In this document: positions 7,589 through 14,890 of the stretch, in pieces
How the letters are laid out: every line of letters begins with the position of its first letter
Numbering within the stretch: the first letter of the stretch is position 1
From: a bacterium 336/3
GTDB taxonomy: Bacteria > Bacteroidota > Bacteroidia > Cytophagales > Thermonemataceae
Reading direction: 5' to 3'
NCBI GenBank assembly: GCA_001281695.1
Contig: LJIE01000001.1
Coordinates: forward strand, 2,680,586-2,744,585
DNA length: 64,000 bases
The notes under the pieces: generated by a model
Databases searched by the model: none
What the model was told of the DNA's origin: nothing
The model's input: only the letters and a program-made list of their open reading frames with translations
Translations under genes and position numbers: made by a program

Positions 7589-9001
7589 TTAAAGTTGAGA
7601 CAGTGTAGAAGTGCAAACAAAATTTGTCTTAGGAATATTGGTTTGTTCAATTGCTTTAAAACCTCCTGCTATATTCACTATATTATGTATACCTCTTGAT
7701 TTCAAAATGGAGGCTGCTATTACAGAACGGTAACCACCAGCACAATGAATATAATTGGTTTTATTTTCTTCAAAATCTACCAAATGTTCATTGATTTGAG
7801 CCAATGGTGCAAAAGTTGCACCTTCTATGTGCTGAGCAGAAAATTCTGAACTCTTTCTTACATCTATTACTTTGGCAGTTTTATCTATTTTGAGTCTTTC
7901 TTCAAATTCTTGAGCTGTGATACTTTCTATCATATCTACGTCTTTTCCAGCATTTTTCCAAGCATTGATGCCTCCTTTCAAATAACCCAACACGTTTTCA
8001 TAACCCACACGAGCCAGACGAGTGATGACCTCTTCTAATTTATCATCTTCTGCAACTATTACTAATGGCTGTTTGATGTCTGTGATGAGTGTTCCCACCC
8101 AAGGGGCAAAATCGCCACTTACTCCAATATTGATAGAACGAGGAATAAAACCTTGTACAAATTCATCTGGTTTTCTGGTATCAAGTACCAAAGCTCCATG
8201 TGCTTCCACAACCATTTCCAACTCTTCAGGATTCAATGGATTTAAAGCTGTATTCATTACCTCATCAAAACTCACATAACCTTTTTTATTTATCATCACA
8301 TTTTGAGGAAAATAATACGGTGGAGGTGCTAATCCATCTAATACTTTTTCAATAAATTCTTCTTTGCTCATCGCTTGAAGGGCATAATTTACTTGTTTTT
8401 GATGCCCTAAAGTATCAAAGGTTTCTTTGCTCATATTTTTTCCACAAGCTGAACCAGCTCCATGAGCAGGGTAAACAATTACCTCATCTGGTAAAACTGT
8501 TAACTTTTTCAAAGATTCGTATAAATGTCCTGCTAAATCCTCCTGACTCAAATCGCTTTTCACAGCCAAATCTGGTCTTCCAACATCTCCAATAAATAAA
8601 GTATCTCCTGTGAATATAGCGTATTCTTTGTCTTGTTCATCAAAAAGCAGATAAGTAGTTGATTCCATCGTATGCCCTGGAGTATGGATCACCTTGATTT
8701 TTGTATTTCCAAGTGTCAAAATTTCCCCATCTTGAGCAATATGTACATCATATTCTGGAAGAGCATTTGTTCCAAACACGATGGTTGCTCCTGTTTTTTT
8801 AGCCAAATCCAAATGTCCTGAAACAAAATCAGCATGGAAATGCGTTTCTAAAACATATTTTATCTTTGCTCCATTCTTTTCTGCTTTCTGGATATAACTT
8901 TCTACTTCTCGTAAAGGATCTATAATAGCTACTTCATTGCCTGATTGAATGTAGTAAGCCCCTTGAGCCAAGCAACCTGTATAAATTTGTTCTACTTTCA
9001 T
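7589..9001 (-). CDS. CstB-like persulfide dioxygenase-rhodanese fusion
   Basis: 470 residues in three domains. 1-240: MBL-fold persulfide dioxygenase with E-T-H54-F-H56-A-D58-F, the H-T-P-G-H110 motif and F-T-G-D133-T, the iron ligands of the ETHE1 family. About 255-355: a rhodanese-like domain (V-L-D-T-R-K-P-D-E-F) whose active loop reads I-V-A-E-D-D with no cysteine. About 360-460: an active rhodanese with H-C420-A-G-G-Y-R-S. This dioxygenase / dead rhodanese / live rhodanese order matches Staphylococcus CstB, which turns persulfides into thiosulfate. Downstream of the sulfite exporter gene by 12 bases. Confidence 0.88.
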   Translation of the reverse strand: MKVEQIYTGCLAQGAYYIQSGNEVAIIDPLREVESYIQKAEKNGAKIKYVLETHFHADFVSGHLDLAKKTGATIVFGTNALPEYDVHIAQDGEILTLGNTKIKVIHTPGHTMESTTYLLFDEQDKEYAIFTGDTLFIGDVGRPDLAVKSDLSQEDLAGHLYESLKKLTVLPDEVIVYPAHGAGSACGKNMSKETFDTLGHQKQVNYALQAMSKEEFIEKVLDGLAPPPYYFPQNVMINKKGYVSFDEVMNTALNPLNPEELEMVVEAHGALVLDTRKPDEFVQGFIPRSINIGVSGDFAPWVGTLITDIKQPLVIVAEDDKLEEVITRLARVGYENVLGYLKGGINAWKNAGKDVDMIESITAQEFEERLKIDKTAKVIDVRKSSEFSAQHIEGATFAPLAQINEHLVDFEENKTNYIHCAGGYRSVIAASILKSRGIHNIVNIAGGFKAIEQTNIPKTNFVCTSTLSQL

Positions 9002-9013
9002 CTTTTCAAATAT

Positions 9014-9844
9014 TTAATTCTGATTGATAAATTTATTCGTAATAAATAATTCGTGTATTAAAATATAACATGCCATCACAAGTACAAAATAACCAAAGCC
9101 TTTTTTGAGCTTTTCACCTGCTATCCAGTTTGATAGATAAGACCCTACAAATATTCCACCTGAAGCCACTACTGAAAATGTAATCAAGATTTTCCAATCT
9201 ATTTTGAGAGCCTGATTATTCAAATCGGCTAATAAAAAACCTAATAAGGAGTTTATAGCAATGATGAATAAAGATGTTCCTACAGCTTTTTTCATCTCTA
9301 ATTTCAAAAATAACACCAACGTAGGAATAATCATAAAACCTCCTCCAACACCTACAATACCTGTAATAACTCCCACTCCCAAACCTATTATAAAAACAAA
9401 AAAATAAGAATTTAGTGCTTGATTCACTGATTTTGTTTCTTCTGTTTTTTTATCTCGAATAATAAAAAAAGAGGCTATAAGCATGATAGCAGCAAATATA
9501 AGCATTAAGAGGCTGTCTTTATAAAGAGTAAAATCAACTGTTTCTATGATTTTTATAGGTATTAATGGCATCAAAAATTTTCTGACCAAAAAAACTGCTA
9601 TTAATGAGGGTAAAGCAAACCAAATACCTATTTTAGTATCTACTAATCCTTTCCTAAGATAAGTCAAACATCCTACAAAAGCCGTAAAACCTACAATAAA
9701 TAGCGAATAGGCCGTGGCTGTCGTAGCCCCTATTCCCATCACCAATACAAGTACTGGTATGGTTAATATTGAGCCTCCACCTCCTATCAATCCCAAAGAA
9801 ATGCCTATTAATGATGCCAATATGTAACCTATAATTTCTTGCAT
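9014..9844 (-). CDS. TauE/SafE-family sulfite/anion exporter
   Basis: 276 residues, about eight hydrophobic helices, with the family's paired glycine-rich repeats: G-L-I-G-G-G-G-S-I-L-T-I-P (about 18-30) and G-I-V-G-V-G-G-G-F-M-I-I-P in the second half. TauE/SafE carriers export sulfite or related sulfur anions. Encoded directly upstream of the persulfide dioxygenase, it would expel the sulfite or thiosulfate made by that enzyme, as in the staphylococcal cst locus. Confidence 0.9.
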   Translation of the reverse strand: MQEIIGYILASLIGISLGLIGGGGSILTIPVLVLVMGIGATTATAYSLFIVGFTAFVGCLTYLRKGLVDTKIGIWFALPSLIAVFLVRKFLMPLIPIKIIETVDFTLYKDSLLMLIFAAIMLIASFFIIRDKKTEETKSVNQALNSYFFVFIIGLGVGVITGIVGVGGGFMIIPTLVLFLKLEMKKAVGTSLFIIAINSLLGFLLADLNNQALKIDWKILITFSVVASGGIFVGSYLSNWIAGEKLKKGFGYFVLVMACYILIHELFITNKFINQN

Positions 9845-9869
9845 TTTATATAAATATCTTTATTTTTTT

Positions 9870-9888
9870 ATATGTTTAATATATATTT
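9870..9888. promoter_or_regulatory. Candidate ArsR operator, copy 1
   Basis: The element ATATGTTTAATATATATTT lies 26 bases before the TauE start, overlapping the ArsR stop codon. A near-identical element in the opposite orientation lies in the ArsR promoter (10206-10223), differing by one inserted A. It may be the repressor's binding site, but it is AT-rich enough that chance similarity cannot be excluded. Confidence 0.35.
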
Positions 9889-10183
9889 AGATTTTACACT
9901 TTTTCATACATTCCAAAACGCCTACAATAGCCGTTTCTTTCAAAGAATAATAAATATTTTTCCCTTCTCTCTCACAAGCCAAAATACCTTTATCTTTCAT
10001 ATTAATAAGATGATGAGAAAGTAAACCTTGATCTATATGAATAATTTCAAGCAATTCGGAAACATTCATGCGTGTATTTATGTGTAATAAGTTTACAATC
10101 TGTATTCTAATAGGGTGTGCAATGGCTTTGAGTATATTAGCTACCTTTTCGAGTCGTTCTTGAGAAAATTCTATTATTTCCAT
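9887..10183 (-). CDS. ArsR/SmtB-family repressor, probable sulfur sensor
   Basis: 98 residues from the ATG at 10183 (an earlier in-frame start would sit on the promoter element). It is a winged helix-turn-helix: A-I-A-H-P-I-R-I-Q-I-V, recognition helix I-D-Q-G-L-L-S-H-H-L, wing C-E-R-E-G-K-N-I-Y-Y-S-L. The CVC metal site of ArsR proper is absent. Cysteines are C70 in the wing and C92/C96 at the C-terminus. Persulfide-sensing ArsR members (BigR/SqrR) use a cysteine pair, so a thiol switch is plausible, though the positions differ. First gene of the sulfur cluster and likely its regulator. Confidence 0.85.
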   Translation of the reverse strand: MEIIEFSQERLEKVANILKAIAHPIRIQIVNLLHINTRMNVSELLEIIHIDQGLLSHHLINMKDKGILACEREGKNIYYSLKETAIVGVLECMKKCKI

Positions 10184-10204
10184 AGGTTTTATAAAATTAT
10201 GATA

Positions 10205-10223
10205 CAAATATATATAAACATAT
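10205..10223 (-). promoter_or_regulatory. ArsR promoter -7 element with candidate operator copy 2
   Basis: Minus-strand TATATTTG (10205-10212) matches TAnnTTTG, 21 bases before the ArsR ATG. It overlaps ATATGTTTATATATATTT (10206-10223, minus), the partner of the element at 9870-9888. A repressor bound here would block its own promoter. Confidence 0.45.
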
Positions 10224-10255
10224 CTATATATAAAAATATTTATTTACTTTGTTTT

Positions 10256-10292
10256 ACAAAAAATGCTTATAGACTACCTAAAAGCATTTTTA
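10256..10292 (-). terminator. Intrinsic terminator of the PorP/SprF-like gene
   Basis: Minus-strand stem AAAATGCTT / AAGCATTTT (loop about 13 bases) followed by a T-run on the minus strand. It overlaps the gene's stop at 10290 and separates it from the sulfur cluster. Confidence 0.65.
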
Positions 10293-11774
10293 TTTTCTTA
10301 AAACTACCCACTCTACTCTATTTTTTTCACCTTTCTTCTTAATATTTTGTCTAAGAATCCTTTCAGGTTCTATACCTTGCAGAATTAGTTGTTTACGTAT
10401 TTCGTCTGTTTGGCTTTCAAGCAAAATCTGGTTTTCATTATTTGGCTCTGTGAAAAGCACCATTTTGATTTTCAGACTAGTATCGTTGAGCATTAACTGA
10501 GCTATTTGATATAGTTTTTCTTGGTCAATAATAACATCATCTTGACGAATCCAAATAGGAACAAGCAATCTTTTATCAGCATCTTTAAGAGCTTGTTTTT
10601 TCTTCTTTACACTTACTTCTAAAGGTTCTTGAATAATGATTTTCATTCCTCCTGATTTCTCAACTCTGTTAGCATCTCCAAGTTCTTTTTTAAATTTAAG
10701 AGTTGTATCAACTCTTGTAATATTTTCTTCTTTTTTGGCTGTATCTTTGGTAATAACAGGTTTCTTTTTATCTGGATAAATAATTGGACGTTTGTTAGGG
10801 CGTTTTTTCCTACCTTCTACAGGCTTCTTCCAAATCATACTGAGTTCAAAAGCACTATTGGTTTGCCCCAGTACATTTCTGTTACCCAAAGCAAAATCGT
10901 AGCTAAAAGCAAAATGATAGTTTTCTTTTGCAAAATCTAAGCTTACAATCACTTTTTTATTGGTGTTATACCAAGAACCTAAATACAGCAGGCTCTTTCC
11001 ATCTATTTGATATCTAAAATGAGAACCTATTTGCAAGTTTCTTTTTTTAGATTGTTCTATATAACGAACAGTTGGATAAATTGACCAACTATCTTTTTCA
11101 TAAATTAAAAACTCCCCTGAAGCATTGATAAGCCAAGGTATACGACTTATTTCAGCAAACCATGTGGTATTGGGGCGATTAAGTGTATAGCCCGATACCC
11201 CAAAATGATACAATAGCTTTTGGTTATCATCTTCTCCGTACCACAAAAGCCCTGCATTGACAACAGGAAAGTCTGACTTGAAAGCCACAAAAGGCTCATT
11301 GAGAGGCAAGCCCGCATTATAACCATTGACAGTATATTGGCTTTCGGAAGTGAGTAAGTTTGGGTCTAGTCTGCGAAAGAAATAACCTCCTTGCATTCCA
11401 AATGCTAAGTGATCATAATCCGAAAAATCTACATTATATGCTAAATTTCCAATAAAAGCATTTGTTCGAAGTAATCCACCTTTTCCTGCTGTTTCATTGA
11501 GTACCCCCAAACCAAAACCTCCAGCTCTTCTGTTATTTTGATCTATAATTGGCAATGAAACTTCCAAAGCAGACGTACTGATACCCTGCCCTACACTGAT
11601 TTGCTGTCGCCTGAAATTAAAACCTACAAAAACTTCTTGTCGGGCAGCTACCCAAGCAGGATTAGAAAATAAAGGCGTAGGATAATAATATTGAGAAAAT
11701 AGAGCATTTTGAGCTTTACTTTCCAATAAAAATCCAATAAATGTTATCAACAATATGTAATAAAATCTACGCAA
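10290..11774 (-). CDS. PorP/SprF-family protein with degenerate OmpA-like C-terminus
   Basis: 494 residues. The only usable start is TTG (11774); an in-frame stop lies five codons upstream and the signal peptide (F-Y-Y-I-L-L-I-T-F-I-G ... S-K-A-Q) begins at once. Residues about 23-320 match PorP/SprF outer-membrane barrels: Q-N-A-L-F-S-Q-Y-Y-Y-P-T-P-L-F-S-N-P-A. Members anchor type IX secretion cargo or gliding components. A Lys/Pro-rich linker (about 325-400) leads to a tail (about 405-494) resembling an OmpA peptidoglycan-binding fold (Q-T-D-E-I-R-K-Q-L-I-L-Q-G-I-E-P-E-R-I). The usual helix motif N-x2-L-S-x2-R-A is only partly kept, so peptidoglycan binding is uncertain. Confidence 0.85.
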   Translation of the reverse strand: MRRFYYILLITFIGFLLESKAQNALFSQYYYPTPLFSNPAWVAARQEVFVGFNFRRQQISVGQGISTSALEVSLPIIDQNNRRAGGFGLGVLNETAGKGGLLRTNAFIGNLAYNVDFSDYDHLAFGMQGGYFFRRLDPNLLTSESQYTVNGYNAGLPLNEPFVAFKSDFPVVNAGLLWYGEDDNQKLLYHFGVSGYTLNRPNTTWFAEISRIPWLINASGEFLIYEKDSWSIYPTVRYIEQSKKRNLQIGSHFRYQIDGKSLLYLGSWYNTNKKVIVSLDFAKENYHFAFSYDFALGNRNVLGQTNSAFELSMIWKKPVEGRKKRPNKRPIIYPDKKKPVITKDTAKKEENITRVDTTLKFKKELGDANRVEKSGGMKIIIQEPLEVSVKKKKQALKDADKRLLVPIWIRQDDVIIDQEKLYQIAQLMLNDTSLKIKMVLFTEPNNENQILLESQTDEIRKQLILQGIEPERILRQNIKKKGEKNRVEWVVLRK

Positions 11775-11809
11775 GTCTCCACACTGTTAAAGTGGTTTTA
11801 TCTTTATTT

Positions 11810-13060
11810 CTACTTTGCTCTACCACCTTGTTTTCTACGAACCCAGTCAATTAAAAGATTAGAAGTAACTTGGATATTCACCATTCTGTCATTTCCTAGT
11901 TGGTATAATTTAGCAACCGTCTCATTTTCATCGGAATAAGCAACCCAGATTGTACCTACAGGTTTATCTTTAGTAGCTCCTAATGGCCCTGCAATACCAC
12001 TAGTGGCTATTCCTACATCCGTTTTAAAAAGTTTTCTAACATTTTCAGCCATTTGAAGTACAGTTTGCTCGCTAACAGCCCCATACTCTTCTATAGTTTC
12101 AGGTTTTACTCCCAAAATATTGATTTTAATATCATTGCTATAAGCAACCAAAGAGCCTTTCAGATACTCTGAACTGCCTGAATGCTGTGTAAAACAATGA
12201 GCTAAAAAGCCTCCTGTACAGCTTTCTGCAAGTGCAATAGTTTTATTTTGAGAAACTAATAATTTCCCAACTGACTGAGCCAAATCTTCTTCATCAAAAC
12301 CATAGACATATTTATCTATAATAGGCAATACTTGGTTTGTCTGCTCATCTACTTCTTTCTGAATTAAACTTTTATCGTTTCCAAAACCTGTTAATCTCAA
12401 ACGTACCATTCCAAAACTTGGTAAATAGGCTAAACGGATGTGTTCAGGCAAATTATCTTCCCATTTTTCTATTTCTTTAGCCAAATATGACTCTCCAATA
12501 CCAACTGTTTTAATCATTTTATGGAAGATATAAGGCGTTTTAAAGAATTTTTGAAGATTCTCTATCACATAGCTTTCCATTAGAAATTGCATTTCGTGTG
12601 GTACACCAGGCATTGACACAAATATTTTGCCCGACTTCTCAAACCACATACCAGGAGCTGTTCCTTTTAAATTTGGGATATAAACAGCATTAGAGGGTAA
12701 ATCAGCTTGTTGTCTGTTTACTTCAAGCATTTCTCTGCCTCTACTTTCAAAAAACTCAGTAACTGTTTTAAGGGCTTCTGAATTTCTGATAAGTTCTGTC
12801 CCAAAGAATTTACAGAGCGTTTTCTTGGTAATATCATCTTTAGTAGGTCCTAAACCACCAGTAATCAATACCACATCAGCTCTTTGCTGAGCTTCTTGTA
12901 AGCCTTCAAGTATATCTTGTTCCAAATCAGATACAACACTATGCCTGATTACTCTGATACCTATTTTATCCAACTCACTACTCATCCACTGGGCATTGGT
13001 ATTGGTGATTTGCCCATATAGAATTTCATCACCTATATTTAAAATTTCTGCTTTTATCAT
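11810..13060 (-). CDS. cinA: CinA-family protein (NMN deamidase / competence-damage inducible)
   Basis: 416 residues, the full-length two-domain form. The N-terminal MoCF-like domain has I-L-N-I-G-D-E-I-L-Y-G-Q-I-T-N-T-N and L-I-T-G-G-L-G-P-T-K-D-D; the C-terminal CinA domain has A-L-A-E-S-C-T-G-G-F-L-A and G-I-A-G-P-L-G. The C-terminal domain deamidates nicotinamide mononucleotide and the N-terminal domain is an ADP-ribose pyrophosphatase-like fold. Flanked by unrelated genes in the same orientation. Confidence 0.95.
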   Translation of the reverse strand: MIKAEILNIGDEILYGQITNTNAQWMSSELDKIGIRVIRHSVVSDLEQDILEGLQEAQQRADVVLITGGLGPTKDDITKKTLCKFFGTELIRNSEALKTVTEFFESRGREMLEVNRQQADLPSNAVYIPNLKGTAPGMWFEKSGKIFVSMPGVPHEMQFLMESYVIENLQKFFKTPYIFHKMIKTVGIGESYLAKEIEKWEDNLPEHIRLAYLPSFGMVRLRLTGFGNDKSLIQKEVDEQTNQVLPIIDKYVYGFDEEDLAQSVGKLLVSQNKTIALAESCTGGFLAHCFTQHSGSSEYLKGSLVAYSNDIKINILGVKPETIEEYGAVSEQTVLQMAENVRKLFKTDVGIATSGIAGPLGATKDKPVGTIWVAYSDENETVAKLYQLGNDRMVNIQVTSNLLIDWVRRKQGGRAK

Positions 13061-13101
13061 ACAAACTTATCTAATATTTTTCATTAGAAAACATTATTAT
13101 T

Positions 13102-14208
13102 TTACATCATTAAGTTAGGAACTTCTACAGTAAAAGTAGAGCCTTTGTCTTTCTGAGATTCTACAAAAATTTCTCCTCCCAATTTTTCTACCACTTCTTT
13201 ACATATAAATAAGCCTAGTCCTGAGCCATCACGAGCATTTGGGCTAGCTCTGAAGAACATTTCAAATATTTTATCTAAAAACTCTTCGTCTATTCCCTCT
13301 CCATTATCAATAACTTTAATAGTAGCTTTTGTTTCATCACTTTCTATTTCTATACGTACAAAAGCAGGATTAAATCGGTTTGTAACACTATACCGAATAG
13401 AATTACTGATAAGATTGCTCAATAATATCGATAGCCTTTCTTTATCAGAAACAAATTCTCCTTGTTGCTTCACAAAGGTCTCTTTTGTTATTTGTTCTGA
13501 TTTAGGCGTATAATAATGTCCTTCTAAAACTTTATCCAATATCTCTTTGAAATTAATACTTTCTTTATGTACTAATCTTCTCAGATTACCAGAATAGTTT
13601 ACAATATCATGAATAAAGCTATCTAAACGTTTAACAGTTTGTTCTTGAAGTTCTGTATATGTACGAATAAGGTTTACATCATTCTCCATCTTTACCAAAT
13701 TTATCAAACCAAGTAAATTTGCAATGGGCCCTCTAATATCATGTGCTGAACGATATACAAATTGGTCTAACTCATGGTTGGTTTTTTGAAGGCTATCTAT
13801 TAAAATTTTATTTTGTTTTTTTAGCTCTGCTATTTCTAAAGCATGATCAATGGTCTCTTTAAGTTCTTCGGCTTTCCATGGTTTAGAAATGTATTTGAAA
13901 ATTCGTCCTTTGTTAATGGCTGTAATAATAGCATCCAAGTCTGAATAACCCGTTAGCAGAATGCGTGTTACATCAGGAAATTGATGATTAATTCTTTCTA
14001 AAAACTCCACACCTGTCGTTCTTGGCATTCGTTGATCAGTAATCACTAACTGAATGGGAATTTTCTCCATTATTTCAAGTCCTTCATCTGCGGAATTTGC
14101 TAAATAAATTTCATAATGCCTTCTGAATACAGCTTTGAAGCTACTGAGATTTTTGGGCTCATCATCTATATAAAGTATTAGCTTTCTTTGCTCTATGGAT
14201 TCTGACAT
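13102..14208 (-). CDS. Response regulator-histidine kinase hybrid
   Basis: 368 residues with the receiver first. REC (about 9-125): acidic pair D15-D16, phospho-acceptor D58 in V-I-T-D-Q-R-M-P, K109-P. A coiled coil (about 125-150) leads to the DHp helix with H156 in S-A-H-D-I-R-G-P-I-A-N-L. The ATPase domain has the N box L-I-S-N-S-I-R-Y-S, G1 D-N-G-E-G-I-D-E and G2 G-S-G-L-G-L-F-I-C-K. It has no membrane segment or sensor domain, so it probably works inside a phosphorelay, its REC domain gating its own kinase. The H-box is close to that of the PAS protein at 39011. Confidence 0.92.
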   Translation of the reverse strand: MSESIEQRKLILYIDDEPKNLSSFKAVFRRHYEIYLANSADEGLEIMEKIPIQLVITDQRMPRTTGVEFLERINHQFPDVTRILLTGYSDLDAIITAINKGRIFKYISKPWKAEELKETIDHALEIAELKKQNKILIDSLQKTNHELDQFVYRSAHDIRGPIANLLGLINLVKMENDVNLIRTYTELQEQTVKRLDSFIHDIVNYSGNLRRLVHKESINFKEILDKVLEGHYYTPKSEQITKETFVKQQGEFVSDKERLSILLSNLISNSIRYSVTNRFNPAFVRIEIESDETKATIKVIDNGEGIDEEFLDKIFEMFFRASPNARDGSGLGLFICKEVVEKLGGEIFVESQKDKGSTFTVEVPNLMM

Positions 14209-14307
14209 AATTTAGTGATAAATAATAAACGAATAAAAGCGAAGCTATGAAAATAAGCGAATATTCACAAAAATTTAATACTCAAATTTAACAGGCATAA
14301 TTTTTGA

Positions 14308-14355
14308 TGTAAAAAGTATAAGTTTTTCTTGTAAATAAGAAAATAACTTTTTACA
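14308..14355. repeat. Long imperfect inverted repeat over a promoter
   Basis: Outer arms TGTAAAAAGT (14308-14317) and ACTTTTTACA (14346-14355) are perfect complements; inner arms TTTTCTT (14324-14330) and AAGAAAA (14337-14343) extend the dyad. It overlaps the -33 TTG and spacer of the promoter proposed at 14329-14359, so it could be an operator or form a cruciform. Confidence 0.6.
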
Positions 14356-14359
14356 CTTG
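14329..14359 (+). promoter_or_regulatory. Candidate promoter TTG-N20-TACACTTG
   Basis: TTG at 14329-14331, 20 bases, then TACACTTG at 14352-14359 (one mismatch to TAnnTTTG). It would start a transcript near 14366, running toward the terminator at 14536-14570. Confidence 0.4.
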
Positions 14360-14365
14360 TGACAT

Positions 14366-14570
14366 AATCTAAAACATCATATAAATGCTTTTAAGTAACC
14401 CACATATTGCAATTACAATCTGCCAAACTCTAGAGGTTGGACTGATTTGCCGTATGTCAAAGGTCTATTCTACTATTCGGGTGAAAATAAAAAAGCGTTT
14501 TTTCTTTTAAGTTGATTTAAAAACAAACGTTTAATAAAAGCCCGAACTGCTCATAGTTCGGGCTTTTTCT
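14366..14570 (+). ncRNA. Putative structured small RNA or attenuated leader
   Basis: About 205 bases between a candidate promoter and a strong intrinsic terminator, with no convincing reading frame. The middle (about 14398-14485) is less AT-rich than the flanks and holds a small hairpin around CCAAACTCTAGAGGTTGG. It is either a free-standing small RNA or a leader whose terminator controls read-through into the 82-residue gene at 14604. I do not recognise a known RNA family. Confidence 0.4.
14536..14570 (+). terminator. Strong intrinsic terminator
   Basis: Perfect 12-bp stem AAAGCCCGAACT / AGTTCGGGCTTT with a six-base loop, followed by a T-run. No annotated plus-strand protein gene precedes it, which is the main reason to suspect an RNA gene or a leader here. 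Confidence 0.9.
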
Positions 14571-14603
14571 TTATAAAGATTTTTTAACTCTAAATTTTAT
14601 TTT

Positions 14604-14852
14604 ATGAACAATTTTAACGAAAAGGGTACAAAGTGCCCTACTTTATGGAAAGGTGTAGATAGCTTAGTGCAAAACCAAGCTATGAGCGAAAATGTAGTTT
14701 ATTCTCCACGTCCTGACTGTGGCAATGACACACCAGAGCCTGAGGAGAAAACTACAGACTCAGAGGATTATGATGCTTTGGGGACATTATTGGGAAGTAT
14801 TATTGGCCTATTTACAAATGTTACATTCAAAGATTGGTTACATACAGGCTAA
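14604..14852 (+). CDS. Orphan small acidic protein (82 aa)
   Basis: 82 residues. The N-terminal half is polar with two cysteines (about 11 and 39); an acidic stretch (E-P-E-E-K-T-T-D-S-E-D-Y-D) precedes a Gly/Leu/Ile segment (L-G-T-L-L-G-S-I-I-G-L-F) and a short tail. There is no signal peptide. The frame is open from an ATG between two terminators, which supports a real gene. I do not recognise a family. The layout (polar leader, then a hydrophobic Gly-rich core) faintly recalls peptide precursors, but no maturation or export genes are adjacent. Confidence 0.5.
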   Translation: MNNFNEKGTKCPTLWKGVDSLVQNQAMSENVVYSPRPDCGNDTPEPEEKTTDSEDYDALGTLLGSIIGLFTNVTFKDWLHTG

Positions 14853-14857
14853 TTATT

Positions 14858-14890
14858 ACAAAAGCTCTCCATCAGGAGAGCTTTTGTATT
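14858..14890. terminator. Intrinsic terminator between the small gene and aroA
   Basis: Perfect stem ACAAAAGCTCTCC / GGAGAGCTTTTGT with an ATCA loop (14858-14887). It follows the 82-residue gene and overlaps the 3' end of aroA, so it can serve both convergent genes. The T-run is short in each direction. Confidence 0.7.

Noticed and set aside
14366-14570. Assignment to 6S RNA, SRP RNA or tmRNA
   Set aside because: I could not match their conserved features, so only an unassigned RNA is proposed.
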